Shown: positions 30,286 through 42,023, counted from the stretch's first letter. The stretch is 64,000 nt of DNA from Alphaproteobacteria bacterium (GCA_017466695.1 JAFTTR010000031.1:1-64000); one strand, 5' to 3'. Notes: generated from the sequence alone by a model not told the origin. Translations and numbers: made by a program.

Positions 30286-31259
30286 ATTTTTTCGATTACT
30301 TGATTTTCAGTTTTTCGTGTTTGATATAAAGAAACGGCAATCCCAACAGCTAAAATCCCAAATGTAACAATCAAAGATGCTGTTGTTGTCACTTTTAAAC
30401 CAATATAAGGTAAAAATATTTTTGATCCTATGAAAATCAAAACAAATGATAATGCATGTTTTAAGTACACAAATCTTGTTACTGCTTGCGCCAACAAGAA
30501 ATACAATGAACGTAAACCTAAAATAGCAAAAATATTACTTGTATAAACAACAAAAATATCCTGTGTAATCAAGAAAATAGCTGGAATACTATCAATTGCA
30601 AAAATAACATCCATTGTTTCAATAATAACCAACGCTAAAAATAAAGGTGTTGCAACCCATTTACCAGCCTGTTTGATGAAAAAATGCTCTTCATGTAATT
30701 GATTTGTCATTGGAATCCAGCGTTTCATAAATGAAAGCATTTTTCCTTCAGAAGCTTCTCCTTCTTTTTCATCTTCCTCATCTTTCAACGCTTCAATAAG
30801 CATTTTTACCCCAGTATAAATCAAGAAGCCCGAGAATAAATACAACACCCAGTGATATTTACTTACCAACCCAGCTCCTGCTAAAATCATCACAGCACGC
30901 ATCACTATTGCGCCTAATACACCCCAAAACAACACACGATGTTGATAAATTGTTGGTACTTTTAAAGAGGTAAAAACAAGGGATATAACAAAAATGTTAT
31001 CCATAGACAAACTAAACTCGACAAGATATCCTGTATAAAAGAGCATCCCAATATCAAGCCCTTTTTCATACAATACGAACAATCCAAAAAGCAAGGAAAC
31101 AGCCATATAAGACAAACAAATCTTTAATGTTCCCTTCATCGTTGGTGTGTCTGATTTTTTATGAAAAACAAACAAATCTAAAAATAAAATTGTAAAAACA
31201 ATCAGAGCAAAAACAACCCACATTGCCCCCGTTGATAAGTGTGATAAAGCATCCAACAT
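30282..31259 (-). CDS. TerC/Alx family integral membrane protein
   Basis: 325 residues with eight to nine hydrophobic segments and the family motifs FSLSMDNIFV and DVIFAIDSIPA, whose acidic residues are thought to bind metal. A charged cytoplasmic loop (KDEEDEKEGEASEG) sits mid-protein. Members take part in manganese or metal homeostasis and tellurite phenotypes (family knowledge). The last gene of the minus-strand run, 15 bases after ampD. Confidence 0.92.
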   Translation of the reverse strand: MLDALSHLSTGAMWVVFALIVFTILFLDLFVFHKKSDTPTMKGTLKICLSYMAVSLLFGLFVLYEKGLDIGMLFYTGYLVEFSLSMDNIFVISLVFTSLKVPTIYQHRVLFWGVLGAIVMRAVMILAGAGLVSKYHWVLYLFSGFLIYTGVKMLIEALKDEEDEKEGEASEGKMLSFMKRWIPMTNQLHEEHFFIKQAGKWVATPLFLALVIIETMDVIFAIDSIPAIFLITQDIFVVYTSNIFAILGLRSLYFLLAQAVTRFVYLKHALSFVLIFIGSKIFLPYIGLKVTTTASLIVTFGILAVGIAVSLYQTRKTENQVIEKI

Positions 31260-31274
31260 TTTTATAATCCTTTA

Positions 31275-31802
31275 CTAAAGTTTTGTTTTTTTTAATATTG
31301 GCCGTCTGGTAGGATTTGTCGCCAATCCTAATTTACAAAATTCTTCCCAAGGGAAAGTTTCACCTGGATCAAACTTTCTATCTGGCGCAATATCTGAGTG
31401 TGCCACAACATTTTCTGGCTTAATCTGATACCGTTTCATAATATCAGCACACAATTTCGTTCCTGCTTGAATTTGTTCAAAAGAAAAATCTTGAAAATTT
31501 CTTTCTCCCGAAGCAGGACATTGAAACTCAATTCCAATGGAATGAGAATTAATATCTTCTTTGATATCTCCCCAAGAAGATACACCAGCATGCCAAGCTC
31601 TTTTATCTTCTGGAATAACTTGATAAACAGTTCCATCCCTATCAATTACATAATGTGAACTAACACGTCCACCTTCTTCTTTTTCAATAAAAATTGATAA
31701 CGTTTCATCAATAGAATTTGTTGCTGTCGCATGAAAAACAATCATGTCAATTTCTGATTTTCTTTCATCAAAATGAGTCGAAGGTTTTTGAATAATTTTC
31801 AT
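31275..31802 (-). CDS. ampD: N-acetylmuramoyl-L-alanine amidase, AmpD/amidase_2 type
   Basis: 175 residues. Zinc ligands in VFHATAT, and AHSDIAPDRKFDPG near the C-terminus; WHAG and GIEF are also conserved. No signal peptide, so cytoplasmic, as expected for AmpD, which recycles anhydro-muropeptides. The ATG overlaps the ruvC stop (TAATG), so it is translationally coupled. Confidence 0.88.
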   Translation of the reverse strand: MKIIQKPSTHFDERKSEIDMIVFHATATNSIDETLSIFIEKEEGGRVSSHYVIDRDGTVYQVIPEDKRAWHAGVSSWGDIKEDINSHSIGIEFQCPASGERNFQDFSFEQIQAGTKLCADIMKRYQIKPENVVAHSDIAPDRKFDPGETFPWEEFCKLGLATNPTRRPILKKTKL

Positions 31803-32305
31803 TACGAATTCTCCATCATTTTTTTCAAACTTACAGGTCTTAAAAAGCTATGACATAAAGAAATAGCAAGCGCATCTGCTGCATCTGGTGGAATTTTTTC
31901 TGGCACAGATTTTAAAAGCGTTCTAACCATCATATCTACCTGCTTTTTATCAGCATGACCAACACCAACAACCATTTTTTTTATTTGATTTGGAGTATAC
32001 TCAGCAACAGGTATTTTAAACAAAGCCGGAGTCAATAAAACCACCCCTCTTGCTTGTCCTAATTTCAGTGTTGAATTTGGATTTTTATTCACAAACGTTT
32101 CTTCAACAGCTGCTTCATCTGGTTCATAAGCTTCAATCACTTTTTTCAAGTCAACATGAAGCTCACTTAATCTTGTACTTAACTCATTTTTATCATCTGG
32201 GTTAATCACACCTGCTGCAATAAAACGCAAACGGGAGCCATCTTTTTCAATGACTCCCCAACCTGTGTGTCTCAATCCAGGGTCAAGCCCTAAGATTCGA
32301 ACCAT
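31802..32305 (-). CDS. ruvC: Holliday junction resolvase RuvC
   Basis: 167 residues, standard length. First acidic catalytic residue in ILGLDPG, second in AAVEETFVN, the C-terminal pair in PPDAADALA. Separated from yebC by two bases. ruvA and ruvB are not in the window. Confidence 0.97.
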   Translation of the reverse strand: MVRILGLDPGLRHTGWGVIEKDGSRLRFIAAGVINPDDKNELSTRLSELHVDLKKVIEAYEPDEAAVEETFVNKNPNSTLKLGQARGVVLLTPALFKIPVAEYTPNQIKKMVVGVGHADKKQVDMMVRTLLKSVPEKIPPDAADALAISLCHSFLRPVSLKKMMENS

Positions 32306-32307
32306 TT

Positions 32308-33060
32308 TTATTCTCCTAACTGAGCCATTATTTCTTCAGAAATATCAGCATTTGTGATCACACGTTGAACGTCATCATCTTCATTTAAAAGATCGATAAA
32401 CTTCATTAATTTTTGTGCTGTTTCTAAATCTGTAATTTCTTTTTGAACCATTGGTTTCCAATCACGTCTAGCAACATTTGGTGTCCCTAGTTTTCCTTCC
32501 AATACATCCCGAACAGCAGCCAAATCATCTGGTTGACATGTAATTTCATGTGTTTCATCTGTTGAAACAACATCATCAGCACCAGCGTCTAATGCTGCTT
32601 CAAAAATTGCGTCTGGTGTGCCAACAGCTACTGGATATTCAATATATCCAATCCGTTCAAAATTAAATGTTACTGAGCCTGTTTCACCTAATGAACCACC
32701 ATTTTTTGAGAACAAAGATCTCAAAACAGGGGCTGTTCTTGCCCGATTATCTGTCAATGCTTCAACAATAACAGAAACTTTCCCTGGGCCCATTCCTTCA
32801 TAACGAACTTCTTCATAATTTGAAGTATCTGTCCCTTGTGTTCCTTTTAAAACGGCACGTTCAATATTATCTTTTGGCATATTTTCAGAACGAGCTGTCT
32901 GAATTGCCAAACGCAATCTTGGGTTTGAAGCTGGATCTCCACCCCCTTGTTTTGCTGCAACTGTAATTTCACGAGCAAGTTTTGAGAAAATCTTAGCGCG
33001 CATTTTATCTTGAGCGCCTTTACGATACATAATATTTTTAAACTGTGAATGTCCTGCCAT
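32308..33060 (-). CDS. yebC: YebC/PmpR family protein
   Basis: 250 residues, beginning MAGHSQFKNIMYRKGAQDKMRAKIF, the family hallmark. Described as a DNA-binding regulator and more recently linked to translation of proline stretches. The yebC-ruvC pair is widely conserved. Confidence 0.97.
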   Translation of the reverse strand: MAGHSQFKNIMYRKGAQDKMRAKIFSKLAREITVAAKQGGGDPASNPRLRLAIQTARSENMPKDNIERAVLKGTQGTDTSNYEEVRYEGMGPGKVSVIVEALTDNRARTAPVLRSLFSKNGGSLGETGSVTFNFERIGYIEYPVAVGTPDAIFEAALDAGADDVVSTDETHEITCQPDDLAAVRDVLEGKLGTPNVARRDWKPMVQKEITDLETAQKLMKFIDLLNEDDDVQRVITNADISEEIMAQLGE

Positions 33061-33101
33061 AATATTTTCCTTAATTTGATTTTAAAATATGTATACTTAT
33101 A

Positions 33102-33914
33102 TCATACTTCGTGCGTATTTTCAAGCGTTTGCCCAATTCGGACTGGAAAAATTTCTCTTGCGCACCCCGTTTTTTCATCAATATCAGCACAAACGGCGCA
33201 AAAAGTTGCATTTTTTTCAGCTGGTTCAAGGCGACCCTTTTTATCACCACCTAAAAATCTTGGGAACGCTAACTCCTTTTTCATCCCAATAACAGAATCG
33301 TAATCTCCACACATTCCAATATCTGAAATATACGCTGTTCCACTTGGTAAGACATGAGCATCTGCCGTTGGAATATGTGTGTGCGTTCCAACAACCAAAG
33401 AAGCATGCCCATCTAAATAGTGTCCAAGGGCAACTTTTTCTGCCGTTGCTTCAGCATGAAAATCAACAACCAAAACATCATAATCTTGGCCTCGTTTATA
33501 TTTTTGCAACCATTGTTGAATAGATTGAAAAGGGCTTTCAACAGAACGCATAAAAACACTACCCAGCAATTGCACCACTGCGACACGAACACCTGAAGCG
33601 CTTTTGACAATACAAAAACCTTTTCCAACTGTGTTTTCAGGATAATTCATTGGACGAATAATATTATCAGCTTCCTCCAAAATTGGGAAAATGTCAGGTT
33701 TATCAAATGAATGATTTCCCAAAGTTATCACATCTGCCCCATGGTCTAAAAAAGCATTATACATTTTTGGATTAATACCAAAACCATGAGCTGCATTTTC
33801 ACCATTCACAATGATAAAATCCAAATTGAGTTTTTCTTTTAATTTTGGCAAACAAGACAACACAAGCTTGCGACCAGCTTTGCCAACCACATCTCCACAA
33901 AATAATATCTTCAT
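33102..33914 (-). CDS. TIGR00282/YmdB family metallophosphoesterase
   Basis: 270 residues. Metal-binding motifs of the calcineurin-like fold: FCGDVVGKAGR, VNGENAAHG, LGNHSFDKP, VDFHAEATAEK and GTHTHIPTADA. Relatives such as B. subtilis YmdB cleave cyclic nucleotides or act in RNA turnover. The start overlaps the zapA stop by four bases. Confidence 0.93.
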   Translation of the reverse strand: MKILFCGDVVGKAGRKLVLSCLPKLKEKLNLDFIIVNGENAAHGFGINPKMYNAFLDHGADVITLGNHSFDKPDIFPILEEADNIIRPMNYPENTVGKGFCIVKSASGVRVAVVQLLGSVFMRSVESPFQSIQQWLQKYKRGQDYDVLVVDFHAEATAEKVALGHYLDGHASLVVGTHTHIPTADAHVLPSGTAYISDIGMCGDYDSVIGMKKELAFPRFLGGDKKGRLEPAEKNATFCAVCADIDEKTGCAREIFPVRIGQTLENTHEV

Positions 33915-34246
33915 ACTGTTTCTTCTTTAGTTTTTTCTTCCATCAACCCATCAGCTAAAGCCAAAACCTTTACAGCCAAATTATTCAACGATTCTGTAAT
34001 TTGACGTTGATTTTCCACAAAAGCATCAGCTTGCATATTTTTTTCAAGTTGACTTTTTTCTTCTGCCAACAACAAACACAACATGGCAAGTAATTGACCC
34101 TCTTGCATAAAACCAATTGTTTTTAACAACTTCTCAGCTCTTGCATCTAAATTTTCAGCCAAGGTTGACATATATCCTTCTTGCCCATCTGCACAAGAAA
34201 ATTTATAATATCTACCACCGATTTTTAATGATACAACTGCCATCAT
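33911..34246 (-). CDS. zapA: Cell division protein ZapA
   Basis: 111 residues. N-terminal globular part (VVSLKIGGRYYKFSCADGQEGYMSTLAENLD) and a C-terminal coiled coil, as in ZapA, which bundles FtsZ. It overlaps the upstream 64-residue coiled-coil gene and the downstream phosphoesterase gene by four bases each. Confidence 0.85.
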   Translation of the reverse strand: MMAVVSLKIGGRYYKFSCADGQEGYMSTLAENLDARAEKLLKTIGFMQEGQLLAMLCLLLAEEKSQLEKNMQADAFVENQRQITESLNNLAVKVLALADGLMEEKTKEETV

Positions 34247-34437
34247 TCACCTCCTTGATTTTGGTGAAATGAGCCCAACGCATTATCTATTTTCATATAT
34301 GTTTTTCGGATAACATTTTTAAGTTCGGCTACTTTACTTTCAGCTTGTTCTTTGTCTTTTTTTGATTGATACAATGCAGTTTCCAACTTTACAACTGCTT
34401 GCTCCAAATTTGCGACTGCTTTTTTTATATCTTCCAT
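34243..34437 (-). CDS. Small coiled-coil protein upstream of zapA (DUF4164-like)
   Basis: 64 residues, almost wholly heptad coiled coil (MEDIKKAVANLEQAVVKLET). Small coiled-coil proteins of this size lie directly before zapA in other alphaproteobacteria, which suggests a division-related role. Overlaps zapA by four bases, eight bases after recR. Confidence 0.7.
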   Translation of the reverse strand: MEDIKKAVANLEQAVVKLETALYQSKKDKEQAESKVAELKNVIRKTYMKIDNALGSFHQNQGGE

Positions 34438-34445
34438 TGTTTCAC

Positions 34446-35039
34446 CTATACATTTCGCCTTGCTTTAAATGCCAGCTGTAGCGTACCATCGTCCAAATAA
34501 TCCAATTCTCCTCCAACAGGGACCCCTCTCGAAAGAGTTGAAATATTCACATCAAAATCTTTCAACTTGTCTGAAAGATAGTGAACCGTTGTTTGCCCTT
34601 CAACAGAGGCTGGAAGAGCTAAAATTATTTCTTTAACATTCTTTGTTGTAATTCGTTCAATCAATTCTTGAATTTTAAGTTCATCAGGCCCCACACCATC
34701 CAAGGCAGAAAGAACCCCACCCAATACATGGTAAACACCTTTAAAAACACCAGCTCGCTCAAGCGCCCACAAATCGGCAACATCTTGAACAACACAAACA
34801 ATAGACGAATCCCTTTTCAAATCAGAACAAACCGAACACGGCGTACTTGTATCCATATTTCCACAAACAGGGCAAGGCTGAACCCTTTCCAAAACAGTTT
34901 GCATAGAGGCTACAAGAGGAGCAAATTTACTTTCTTTTTGTTTTAATAATGACAAAACTGCCCGCCTTGCAGACCGAGGTCCCAACGCAGGCAATTTGGA
35001 AAGCAATCCAATAAGTTGTTCTAATTCAGGGGCAGCCAT
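34446..35039 (-). CDS. recR: Recombination protein RecR
   Basis: 197 residues. Helix-hairpin-helix at the N-terminus (LPALGPRSARRAVL), four-Cys zinc finger (CPVCG ... CSVC), Toprim domain (VCVVQDVADLWALERAG) and C-terminal GGELDYLDDGTL. Works with RecFO at gaps. Nine bases after ybaB. Confidence 0.97.
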   Translation of the reverse strand: MAAPELEQLIGLLSKLPALGPRSARRAVLSLLKQKESKFAPLVASMQTVLERVQPCPVCGNMDTSTPCSVCSDLKRDSSIVCVVQDVADLWALERAGVFKGVYHVLGGVLSALDGVGPDELKIQELIERITTKNVKEIILALPASVEGQTTVHYLSDKLKDFDVNISTLSRGVPVGGELDYLDDGTLQLAFKARRNV

Positions 35040-35048
35040 TTTAAACCT

Positions 35049-35372
35049 TTAGAATGGCATTTTAAAGCCAGCAGGAAGCCCCAATGAGGATTGAATACGT
35101 TCCATCTCTGAAGCCATTGTTTTTTCAACATTTTCATAAGCAGCGCGCATTGCGATTAAAACCAAATCTTCCAATGTTTCTGTATCTTGAGGATCAACAA
35201 CAGCAGGATTAATCGCAACTGAAACAGGCAAATGTTTCCCTGTTACAACAACTTTGACAGCGCCATTTGCAGCTTCCCCTTCAAACTCTTGTTTTTCCAT
35301 CTTTGTTTGAAGGATTGTCATTTGAGATTGAACCATTTGAGCTTTTTTCATTAAATCGCCAATATTACGCAT
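35049..35372 (-). CDS. ybaB: YbaB/EbfC nucleoid-associated protein
   Basis: 107 residues: MRNIGDLMKKAQMVQSQM helical start and the VVVTGKHLPVSVAINP beta core. Usually found as dnaX-ybaB-recR; here dnaX is not upstream. First gene of a nine-gene minus-strand run ending at terC. Confidence 0.93.
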   Translation of the reverse strand: MRNIGDLMKKAQMVQSQMTILQTKMEKQEFEGEAANGAVKVVVTGKHLPVSVAINPAVVDPQDTETLEDLVLIAMRAAYENVEKTMASEMERIQSSLGLPAGFKMPF

Positions 35373-35415
35373 ATCTTTCTCCTTAATAAATTATAAAAAA
35401 GTTATATTTATTGTC

Positions 35416-35444
35416 ATTATAGAAAAAAAACTTTCAAAAGTAAA
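35416..35444 (-). promoter_or_regulatory. Promoter of the ybaB-recR-zapA-yebC-ruvC-ampD-terC run
   Basis: Minus-strand TTTACT (35444-35439), 17 bases, TATAAT (35421-35416), 44 bases before the ybaB ATG. Confidence 0.6.
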
Positions 35445-35539
35445 TTATTATCTTCGATTTTTAATAAAAAGATTTAAGAAAAAAGACTCGTTTTAAGCTT
35501 TTTTTTATTTTATTTTCCTTTCATGAAATTGGGAGCGGT

Positions 35540-37420
35540 TTAAAAACCACCTCCACCGCCTCCGCCGGCACCACCGCCAGAGCATCCACCACCTGAAAAG
35601 CCGCAAGAGCTAGATCCTGAACCTCCGTTAGATGATTTTGTTGCTGATGAATGTATCCTTGAAGTAATGGTTGAAAAAACAGCAGCATTTCTAAACACAT
35701 CATCCTTAGGCGCTTCAAAATCAAAATAGGATTTCATTTTTTCAACCCATTGAGTTTGCATACCAAGCAAAATAGCATAAGGTAATAATCTGTCTAATTC
35801 TGCTTCTTTAGGTGTTTTATATTTTAAATCATCAACACCATTTAAGAACATTTTTATTCCTTCTAAATGCGCAATTAAAAAAAGACCCTTATCATAAACA
35901 CGCACGATAATATATTTATAAAATGCAACAAAACAGGCAAATATCAAAACACAAAAAAGTGCCTTAGCATTTACAGGTCCAAATAATATATCTTCAATAT
36001 CATTTTCCACCAAACCAAATAACAAACAAAACATGCCCCCAAAAAAACCAAGACACCAAACACCTACAAAACTGACTAAAAAAATAGCTAAAACCAACTT
36101 CGAAATCCAATTTCTTTCCCTTTTAAACAGCATTAAAACGATCTCTGAAATTGGAAATACACAAAAACTCAACACAGCTGCAGGCACAAAGTTCAAAAAA
36201 CTTTTAAAATATAGCAAGAAAAAAATCAAACAACACAAAAATGCCAAACAATTAAACTTTAAACGCTGCGCTACATTCCTTTTATACAACGTTTTTATCT
36301 CAGATTTAGAATGTTCTTTATAAGCTTCAATATACTTTAAAAATGAATAAGCACGTGTTCCTTTTTTTAAGGTATAAGTATCCTTTGCTTTTTCAAGAAA
36401 AAACTTTTCATCTGAATTTTTGGGTTTTATATATTTATTTTTTTCAAAGAAAATTTTATTCCTAAGTACCTTAACTTTCAACAGCCCTCTTTGTGAAAGA
36501 TGTGCCAAATGAGGCATCACCATATCAAACAAATTTGGGTCGGCATGATGATATCTCCACAACAAATATAAGGCGCCTAAATTATTAACATTTGGAACAT
36601 CAAATCTTGGGTAAGCTAGTTTTTTATCACTATCTTTACCATATTTTTTCCAAGAAGAATATGCATAAAATACTAATCCCATAAAAAACATTATGCCCAT
36701 AAACGTAAATAACCAACTTAATCTTTTATCTAAGAACAAACCAGTTTCTGGAATTTGAAAAAATCCAGAATTAAAAACCGTTCTTAGCGTCATTGCCTCT
36801 TGTTTTTTCAACCCGTTTGGCAAATGAATAAAAATTTGATTGCCTTTTTTTTCTACAAATGCATTTTGTTTTTTTGCTCCATATTCGCCAGTAAAAACTT
36901 TCACCTCTTCAATTAAATTTAATTCAGAAGGTAAACGAACAACTGCGTCAGCAACCAAAATGTCAAAAGCCCATTCATCCCCTATCAAATTATAATAAAA
37001 CTCATCTTTTGTTTTTTCATCATTTTGTCTTATAATATTATGGTATTTATATGTTATTTTATATTCATAAATACCTGATGAAATATATTTATTCATATCA
37101 CCTAAATAGATGCGTTTTTTGCCATTATTAAACCGAACAGTATAAGGGATATTTTTACCATTTCTTGTCACAGATAAGATTGAAACAGGTGTTTTACTCC
37201 CAGCATGCTTTAATGGTAAATCTCTATAAATTCCCCTTTTAATGTCTTTGCCAAGTGCACTAACCTTAATTGTTTCTTGCACATCCAAAGAAGAATCTTG
37301 ATTTAGCGTTGCATCAATTCCATAAAACAAAATTTCTTCTTTTTGTAAATCAGCTTCTGCTGTTGAAAAACAAAATACACAACTAAAAAAAATAACTAAA
37401 AAAAATATTTTTTTAATCAT
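35540..37420 (-). CDS. DUF2207 membrane protein with Gly-rich tail
   Basis: 626 residues from the ATG at 37420, which has AAGGAG upstream and begins a clear signal peptide (MIKKIFFLVIFFSCVF...AEA); the frame extends 15 codons further without support. A periplasmic beta domain (about 25-240) follows, then transmembrane segments near 250-270 and 390-500. The C-terminus is about 30 residues of Gly, Ser and two Cys, as is usual in this family. Function unknown. Overlaps lemA by eight bases, and the two families often pair, so they probably act together in the membrane. Confidence 0.85.
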   Translation of the reverse strand: MIKKIFFLVIFFSCVFCFSTAEADLQKEEILFYGIDATLNQDSSLDVQETIKVSALGKDIKRGIYRDLPLKHAGSKTPVSILSVTRNGKNIPYTVRFNNGKKRIYLGDMNKYISSGIYEYKITYKYHNIIRQNDEKTKDEFYYNLIGDEWAFDILVADAVVRLPSELNLIEEVKVFTGEYGAKKQNAFVEKKGNQIFIHLPNGLKKQEAMTLRTVFNSGFFQIPETGLFLDKRLSWLFTFMGIMFFMGLVFYAYSSWKKYGKDSDKKLAYPRFDVPNVNNLGALYLLWRYHHADPNLFDMVMPHLAHLSQRGLLKVKVLRNKIFFEKNKYIKPKNSDEKFFLEKAKDTYTLKKGTRAYSFLKYIEAYKEHSKSEIKTLYKRNVAQRLKFNCLAFLCCLIFFLLYFKSFLNFVPAAVLSFCVFPISEIVLMLFKRERNWISKLVLAIFLVSFVGVWCLGFFGGMFCLLFGLVENDIEDILFGPVNAKALFCVLIFACFVAFYKYIIVRVYDKGLFLIAHLEGIKMFLNGVDDLKYKTPKEAELDRLLPYAILLGMQTQWVEKMKSYFDFEAPKDDVFRNAAVFSTITSRIHSSATKSSNGGSGSSSCGFSGGGCSGGGAGGGGGGGF

Positions 37421-37967
37421 TAAGACACTCCTTAATAGATGGCACATTTTTTTCATGCACTCCATCTAATTGAAAAAAGGGTTTGGTTGAAACTTTTAAA
37501 ATTTTTTGAAACAAACAAATTGGGAACAAGTTAATAAATGTATTAAATTTTCGCACAATTCCATTGTAATATCTACGAGCATGTTGCAAATCATCTTCTA
37601 TAAGAACAAGGTCTTTTTGTAATTGGTTAAACATATCATTAGCTTTTAAATCAGGATAATCCTCTTTTAACATTAAAATGGTACAAATACCCTGTTCAAA
37701 TTGATTTTCAAAACATTCCTTTTGTGCGAGTTTTTCTGTTGTCATAGCTTTTGTTCTTAAAATTGTAACATCTTCCAACATCTTAGTTTCATGAGCACAA
37801 TAACCTGTTATAACCCTCACCAAATTCGGCACCAAATCATAACGCCGTTTTAATTGAACCTCTACCCCACTTTCTGCTTCAATAAATAAATTTTCAAGAC
37901 GGACAATTTTATTGTAAACCCAAATTAAAAAACAAATAATAATCCCACAAAAAATCAACCACATCAT
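37413..37967 (-). CDS. lemA: LemA family protein
   Basis: 184 residues: N-terminal transmembrane segment (IFCGIIICFLIWVYN), then the LemA helical domain with KRRYDLVPNLVRVITGY and the late RRYYNGIVRKFNTFINLFP. AGGAG lies before the ATG. The lemA-DUF2207 pair is recurrent; role unknown. Confidence 0.92.
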   Translation of the reverse strand: MMWLIFCGIIICFLIWVYNKIVRLENLFIEAESGVEVQLKRRYDLVPNLVRVITGYCAHETKMLEDVTILRTKAMTTEKLAQKECFENQFEQGICTILMLKEDYPDLKANDMFNQLQKDLVLIEDDLQHARRYYNGIVRKFNTFINLFPICLFQKILKVSTKPFFQLDGVHEKNVPSIKECLND

Positions 37968-38130
37968 TTTTTATATCTCCTTATGTTTACTATAAAAGAA
38001 AACACACCCAAAAAACAAGATAAAATTTCCACCTTAGAAAGAATAAATAAACACCCCAAAACTCTTTTTAGAAAAACTTGATTTTTTGATTTTTTTTTGA
38101 TAAGATACGCAAAAATTAAAAGGATTACAA

Positions 38131-39933
38131 ATGACAGACTTATCACATATTAGAAACTTTTCAATCGTTGCACATATTGACCATGGTAAATCCACTTTGG
38201 CAGACAGACTTATTCAAAAATGTGGTGCTGTTTCTGACAGAGAAATGAAAGAGCAACTCCTTGACAATATGGATATTGAACGTGAACGAGGCATTACCAT
38301 CAAAGCTCAAACCGTTCGTTTGAATTATAAAGCACAAGATGGTGAAGATTATATTCTCAATCTTATTGACACACCAGGACATGTTGACTTTGGATATGAA
38401 GTCAGCCGTTCTCTTGCTGCCTGTGAAGGGTCTTTATTAGTTGTTGATGCGTCTCAAGGTGTTGAAGCTCAAACACTTGCAAATGTTTATAAAGCATTGG
38501 ATGCAAATCATGAAATTGTGCCTATTATCAACAAAATTGATTTACCTGCAGCAGAACCAGACAGAGTCAAAGCTCAAATTGAAGATGTTATTGGTATTGA
38601 CGCTTCTGAGGCTCCTCTTATTTCTGCCAAAACAGGTATAGGCATTGATGAAGTTTTAGAAACAATCGTTACTAAATTACCAGCTCCAGAAGGGAATACC
38701 AATGCCCCCCTTAAAGCTATGCTTGTCGATTCATGGTACGATTCATATCTTGGTATTATTGTGTTAGTGCGTGTTATTGATGGCACATTAAAAAAAGGAA
38801 CAAGCATTAAAATGATGGCCACAAACGCTGTTTACAAGGTGGAAAGATTGGGACACTTTATGCCAAAAATGCAAGACACAACCGAACTTAAAACAGGTGA
38901 ACTTGGCTTTATTATTTGTGGTATTAAGTCTATTGGAGAAACACGTGTTGGGGATACAATTACGGATGAAAAAAATCCAACAAATGAAGCCCTCCCCGGC
39001 TTTAAACCAAGTTTAAGCGTTGTTTTTTGTTCTTTATTCCCTGTAGACATGAGTGATTATGAAAACTTAAAAGAATCCCTTGGGAAACTTCAATTAAATG
39101 ATGCAAGTTTTCAATTTACACCTGATAAATCTCAAGCACTCGGTCAAGGATTTAGATGTGGATTCTTGGGACTTCTTCATATGGAAATTATCCAGGAACG
39201 TTTAAGTCGAGAGTTCAATTTAGACCTCATTACAACAGCACCTTCTGTGGCTTATAATGTACATCTAACAAATGGGAATGTATTAACAATGCATAATCCT
39301 GCTGATATGCCTGATCCCTCTTCTATACAATTTATTGAAGAACCATGGGTTAAGGCCAGCATTTTAACACCTGATGAATATTTAGGTGGTATTTTGCAAC
39401 TTTGCACAGAAAGACGGGGTGTACAAAAAGATTTAACCTATGTCGGCAACAGAGCAATGGTTGTTTATCATTTACCCTTAAATGAAATTGTTTTTGACTT
39501 TTATGATAGGTTAAAATCAATTTCAAGAGGGTATGCGAGCTTTGATTATGAAGTTTCTGATTATGAGCGAAGCGATCTTGTTCGTGTAAATATTATGGTC
39601 CATGGTGAACAAGTTGATGCTTTGGCATTTTTAGCGCATAGGTCACAAGCTGAACGCAGAGGAAGACAAATCTGTGAACGATTGAAAACACTCATTCCTC
39701 GCCACCAATTTAAAATTCCAATTCAGGCAAGTATTGGTGGAAAAATCATCGCAAGAGAAGACATTTCAGCCTACAGAAAAGATGTTACGGCGAAATGCTA
39801 CGGTGGTGATATTACTCGTAAAAGAAAATTACTTGAGAAGCAAAAAGAAGGTAAAAAAAGAATGCGCCAATTTGGGAATGTTGAAATTCCTCAAACAGCC
39901 TTTATTAACGCTCTTAAAATTGGTGATGAATAG
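38131..39933 (+). CDS. lepA: Elongation factor 4 (LepA)
   Basis: 600 residues. GTPase motifs [10 protein letters not shown], the switch region [23 protein letters not shown] and NKIDLP; the family-specific C-terminal domain ends [16 protein letters not shown] translation factor acting on stalled ribosomes. AAAGGA before the ATG; a TTGATT/TAAGAT promoter is likely just upstream. Confidence 0.98.
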   Translation: MTDLSHIRNFSIVAHIDHGKSTLADRLIQKCGAVSDREMKEQLLDNMDIERERGITIKAQTVRLNYKAQDGEDYILNLIDTPGHVDFGYEVSRSLAACEGSLLVVDASQGVEAQTLANVYKALDANHEIVPIINKIDLPAAEPDRVKAQIEDVIGIDASEAPLISAKTGIGIDEVLETIVTKLPAPEGNTNAPLKAMLVDSWYDSYLGIIVLVRVIDGTLKKGTSIKMMATNAVYKVERLGHFMPKMQDTTELKTGELGFIICGIKSIGETRVGDTITDEKNPTNEALPGFKPSLSVVFCSLFPVDMSDYENLKESLGKLQLNDASFQFTPDKSQALGQGFRCGFLGLLHMEIIQERLSREFNLDLITTAPSVAYNVHLTNGNVLTMHNPADMPDPSSIQFIEEPWVKASILTPDEYLGGILQLCTERRGVQKDLTYVGNRAMVVYHLPLNEIVFDFYDRLKSISRGYASFDYEVSDYERSDLVRVNIMVHGEQVDALAFLAHRSQAERRGRQICERLKTLIPRHQFKIPIQASIGGKIIAREDISAYRKDVTAKCYGGDITRKRKLLEKQKEGKKRMRQFGNVEIPQTAFINALKIGDE

Positions 39934-39987
39934 TTTTTTAAAGAAAAAACTCCTTTATTAAAAATTATTAACAAAATCTGTTGAAAA

Positions 39988-40030
39988 TAAGCACGCAACC
40001 CTTGACTTTTGCGTGCTTACATACTATTTA
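39988..40030 (+). promoter_or_regulatory. groESL promoter with an 11-bp inverted-repeat operator
   Basis: TAAGCACGCAA (39988-39998), 10-base spacer, TTGCGTGCTTA (40009-40019). The spacer holds the -35 TTGACT (40002-40007); after 17 bases comes TATTTA (40025-40030). The arms resemble CIRCE (TTAGCACTC-N9-GAGTGCTAA), but the GCAC and GTGC cores are 18 rather than 13 bases apart, so it is either a variant HrcA site or another repressor's operator. Confidence 0.65.
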
Positions 40031-40070
40031 ATATACATCGAAACTTAAAACTTGAAAGGATACACAAACA

Positions 40071-40358
40071 ATGAATTTTAAACCATTACTTGATCGTGTT
40101 GTCATCAAACGCACACAAGAAGAAAATAGAACTGCAGGTGGTATCATCATCCCAGATACAGCTAAAGAAAAACCATCTCAAGGTGTTGTAACTGCTGTTG
40201 GTCCTGGTGGGCGTGATGAAAAAGGGAATATAATTCCAATGACTTTAAAAGAAGGTGACAAAGTCCTATTTAGTAAATGGTCAGGAACCGAAATCAAAAT
40301 TAATGGTGAAGATTTATTAATCATGAAAGAATCCGATGTACTCGGAATTTTAGCTTAA
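40071..40358 (+). CDS. groS: Co-chaperonin GroES
   Basis: 95 residues: [16 protein letters not shown], mobile loop [18 protein letters not shown], and the ending ESDVLGILA. Lid of the GroEL cage. 15 bases upstream of groEL, with GAAAGGA before the ATG. Confidence 0.98.
   Translation: MNFKPLLDRVVIKRTQEENRTAGGIIIPDTAKEKPSQGVVTAVGPGGRDEKGNIIPMTLKEGDKVLFSKWSGTEIKINGEDLLIMKESDVLGILA

Positions 40359-42023
<1,665 letters not shown>

Noticed and set aside
35540-35640. Gly/Cys-rich tail of the DUF2207 protein as a novel peptide
   Set aside because: Glycine-rich ends are usual in this family, so it is not a separate finding.
37964-38146. 60-codon minus-strand hydrophobic ORF between lemA and lepA
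   Set aside because: It starts inside lepA on the opposite strand, has no ribosome site and covers the probable promoters of both neighbours.
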